DNA of 64,000 nucleotides from Proteromonas lacertae (lineage: Eukaryota > Sar > Bigyra > Opalinata > Proteromonadidae): assembly GCA_002245135.1 (NCBI GenBank), contig NGBS01000584.1, forward strand, positions 186,001 through 250,000, given 5' to 3'. Below, one piece after another: positions 61,932-64,000 of this stretch. A program made the translations under genes and the position numbers. The first letter of the stretch is position 1, and each line of letters starts with the position of its first letter. Below the pieces are notes generated by a model. The model was given only the letters and a program-made list of their open reading frames with translations. It was not told the DNA's origin and did not search any database.

Positions 61932-64000
61932 TCATTCACAGTTAACGAAAGTTTTTGACAATTCTATCCTTTCTTCTTCTGATATTCCATCTAGATTTAT
62001 TCTTCCAATTGATGAGAAAGTTTGTAAGAATGATTTTAATTCTAATTTATCTATATCTTCTTTTAAAAATATTGACATTTCTTCTAAACAATCAAACACT
62101 TCTTTGTTTTCTTTCATTAATCTCAATTCATTTTCATTTAATTCATTTCCTAATAAATTTATCTCTTCTAATTGTTTGTAATCTTTTAATCTTTCTATTA
62201 ACAATTTTAATCCCTTTTCACTCATTCTAATATCTATTCGGATTATAGAATATATATAATACTCGAAAGATTCAATATTATGGGAAAACAATCTTCATCC
62301 ATTTGAACAAATTTATCTAAATATTTACATATTATCTTCACTCCTTCATCTCCGATGTTATTATTATGAATTGATATATATTTTACATCTTCTGGTAAAG
62401 AATCTGTTAATTTTTTTAATCCTTTAGAAGTAATTCTATTGTTGGATAAATCTAGCGTTTTATATTCGATCTGTCTTATTAATGACATATGAGAATCATT
62501 AATATTCATATCTATTTCATAATAATTAATAATTTTTATACTTGAAAAATCATACTCACTTTCCCAACTTTTCCTTTCCTTTTTTGAACAATAATACAAA
62601 TAATGTTCCAATTCTTTACTTGTCCATGTTGAACATTTCAATTCAATAAATGGATAGTTTTCATCCTCTAACGACTTACAACAAATAGCTTTTAATCCTT
62701 TAAAACTTTCATTATTCCCACTTAATTTTATTGTACTACATCCTCTAATTGAATTTATTTCTTTCGTTAATAACATAATACTTTCATCATCTATTGACAT
62801 ATTACTCAAATTCATTTCACTCTCGTCTTTCACTAATATATTCAAAATATCCAGTATCAGTTTAAATCCATTATTACCAATAGGATTATCTATTTTCAAA
62901 TATTACATATAGCAATATATATACTGTGAATACATAATTGTCCTATATTGTTTTCTTCTTTCATATATTTCATCAAATATTCAATTCCATCTGAATCTAT
63001 ATTATTGCCACTTATATCTAGCATTATATTTTTGGTGATATTATTTAAACCATCTAACAAATATCTCAATCCAACAGAAGATAATCCCATTTCTCTAAAA
63101 CTACAATCGATATATTTATTTGAATAATTCATTGTATAATTATTTATTAAATGTAAATATGGAGATAATGTTTTCATTCCTTCATCTCCTATCTGATTTC
63201 CATTAACCATAAGCTCTTTTAGATTTGTAAACGAAGATATATTGTTGATCATTATTTCTATACTTTCTTGAGTTAGTTTATTATCTAAATAATATTAAAA
63301 AGACAATCTATACTACTCAATTTTAACTCTTTTACATCTTTTAATTCATTTGATCTAAACGAAATGAACGATTTGAAAAAATCATCATCAATTTCAGAAT
63401 TATTCAGGTTTAAGCATTCAATATACTTGATTAATTCTGGAATACTTTTATCAATTAGTAATTCTCTACTCCCATTATAATCAAATTCTATTCTTGAAAT
63501 GCTAAACACCGAGAATAAGGCTTTTAATCCCTTTGAATGAATATTCTTGTTGTTTTTAATATCTATTTGATAAACATATCCATATTTATATAATTCTTCA
63601 GATAATAACACCATCGATTCATCATTTAAGTTCATTCCATATAGATTTAATATTTTTTCTCTGTCTACTAATAAATGCAAATGTGGAAGTAACAGTTTAA
63701 ATCCTTTTGGGCCAATTCTATTGCCTATTTCATTATAATTAAAAATAGTGTAATAAATACATGAAAAATCAAGGATTTTTAATTTCATCAACGGGATTGA
63801 CTTGACAAATGATTCAATAAAGTGAAATGTTAAATGACATTTCCACACATCTATTTCTTGTAAATCTGTGAATTGACATATATAAGAACCTAATAAATAA
63901 TGATATTGAATAGGTATAGTGTTATATTCATAATCTAAATAAATAAAAGTATCTAAAAATCATACTAAATCTGAGCTTTGTAGGATTTGTTAGTTTTAGT
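61932..64000 (-). CDS. Leucine-rich repeat protein, 5' partial
   Basis: Exons are >64000-63966, 63934-63761, 63724-63314, 63284-62925, 62889-62263 and 62233-61932. It runs off the right edge, so its start is missing. About 18 RNI-type repeats are visible, e.g. GNQIGDEGMKTL, GNNIDSDGIEYL, NNRITSKGLKKL and HNNNIGDEGVKII. It is paralogous over its middle to the gene at 1-860, in the opposite orientation, and looks intact. The conserved IHNNPIGNNGFKLI and WTSKELEHYLYYC blocks are shared. Such LRR families are often expanded in protists; the function is unknown. Confidence 0.8.

Noticed and set aside
1-64000. Reassignment of UGA as a sense codon
   Set aside because: TGA ends several otherwise intact genes (858-860, 1086-1088, 56792-56794). 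Only the SPS2 site needs a sense reading, and it is the known Sec position.

Overview
This window is eukaryotic nuclear DNA: gene-dense, very AT-rich, standard genetic code. It has about 33 protein genes on both strands and roughly 150 spliceosomal introns. Most introns are only 23-50 nt, start with GTAT and end with TAG. All gene models were spliced by hand from the sequence. In nearly every case the summed exon length is an exact multiple of three. The organism looks like a free-living single-celled protist that can build motile flagella, because it has a DNAAF6/PIH1D3-type dynein-arm assembly factor. It also makes selenoproteins, because its selenophosphate synthetase has an in-frame UGA at the selenocysteine position. 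The lineage cannot be fixed from this window; an amoeboflagellate-type protist (heterolobosean, amoebozoan or similar) is a guess. No virus-like element, transposon, tRNA or CRISPR array was seen.

Layout. 1-3.7 kb: a degraded-looking LRR gene at the left edge, SPS2 (selenophosphate synthetase), and an LRR protein with a mitochondrial-type leader. 3.8-10.7 kb: a DENND4-like Rab exchange factor, an oxysterol-binding protein and a secreted sialate O-acetylesterase. 10.8-20.4 kb: a long Hsp110-like protein, a NEK-like kinase with a CaaX tail and an ERGIC-53/VIP36-type lectin. 20.7-26.4 kb: a potassium channel with two tandem six-helix repeats in one polypeptide, then a secreted, probably GPI-anchored protein with a WIF-like domain. 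26.5-36 kb: a degenerate DEAD-box-fold protein, DHHC palmitoyltransferase, RPS25, VAMP7-type SNARE, SERINC, a TPR-TMEM33 fusion, RPL15, a short unknown gene and a La-related protein. 36.4-48.2 kb: an acidic coiled-coil protein head-to-head with Mediator subunit 14, an unknown protein, a triple-GAF cyclic nucleotide phosphodiesterase and a C2H2 zinc-finger protein. 48.2-55 kb: a probable RNase P/MRP RNA gene, two tandem paralogues of a REY...GLGW-motif family and an alpha-helical repeat protein. 55.4-64 kb: an SPR-rich protein, DNAAF6, DNA polymerase delta catalytic subunit, a CaaX-tailed protein and a second LRR gene running off the right edge, paralogous to the one at the left edge.

Themes. 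Membrane traffic and secretion recur (DENND4, OSBP, lectin, VAMP7, DHHC, SERINC). So does cyclic-nucleotide and ion signalling (tandem channel, GAF-PDE), alongside housekeeping machinery (POLD1, MED14, RPS25, RPL15). Points most worth following up are the Sec-encoding SPS2, the two-repeat channel, the WIF-like domain outside animals, the P/MRP RNA, start-codon-only first exons, and an AAGCTT-type motif repeated just upstream of start codons.
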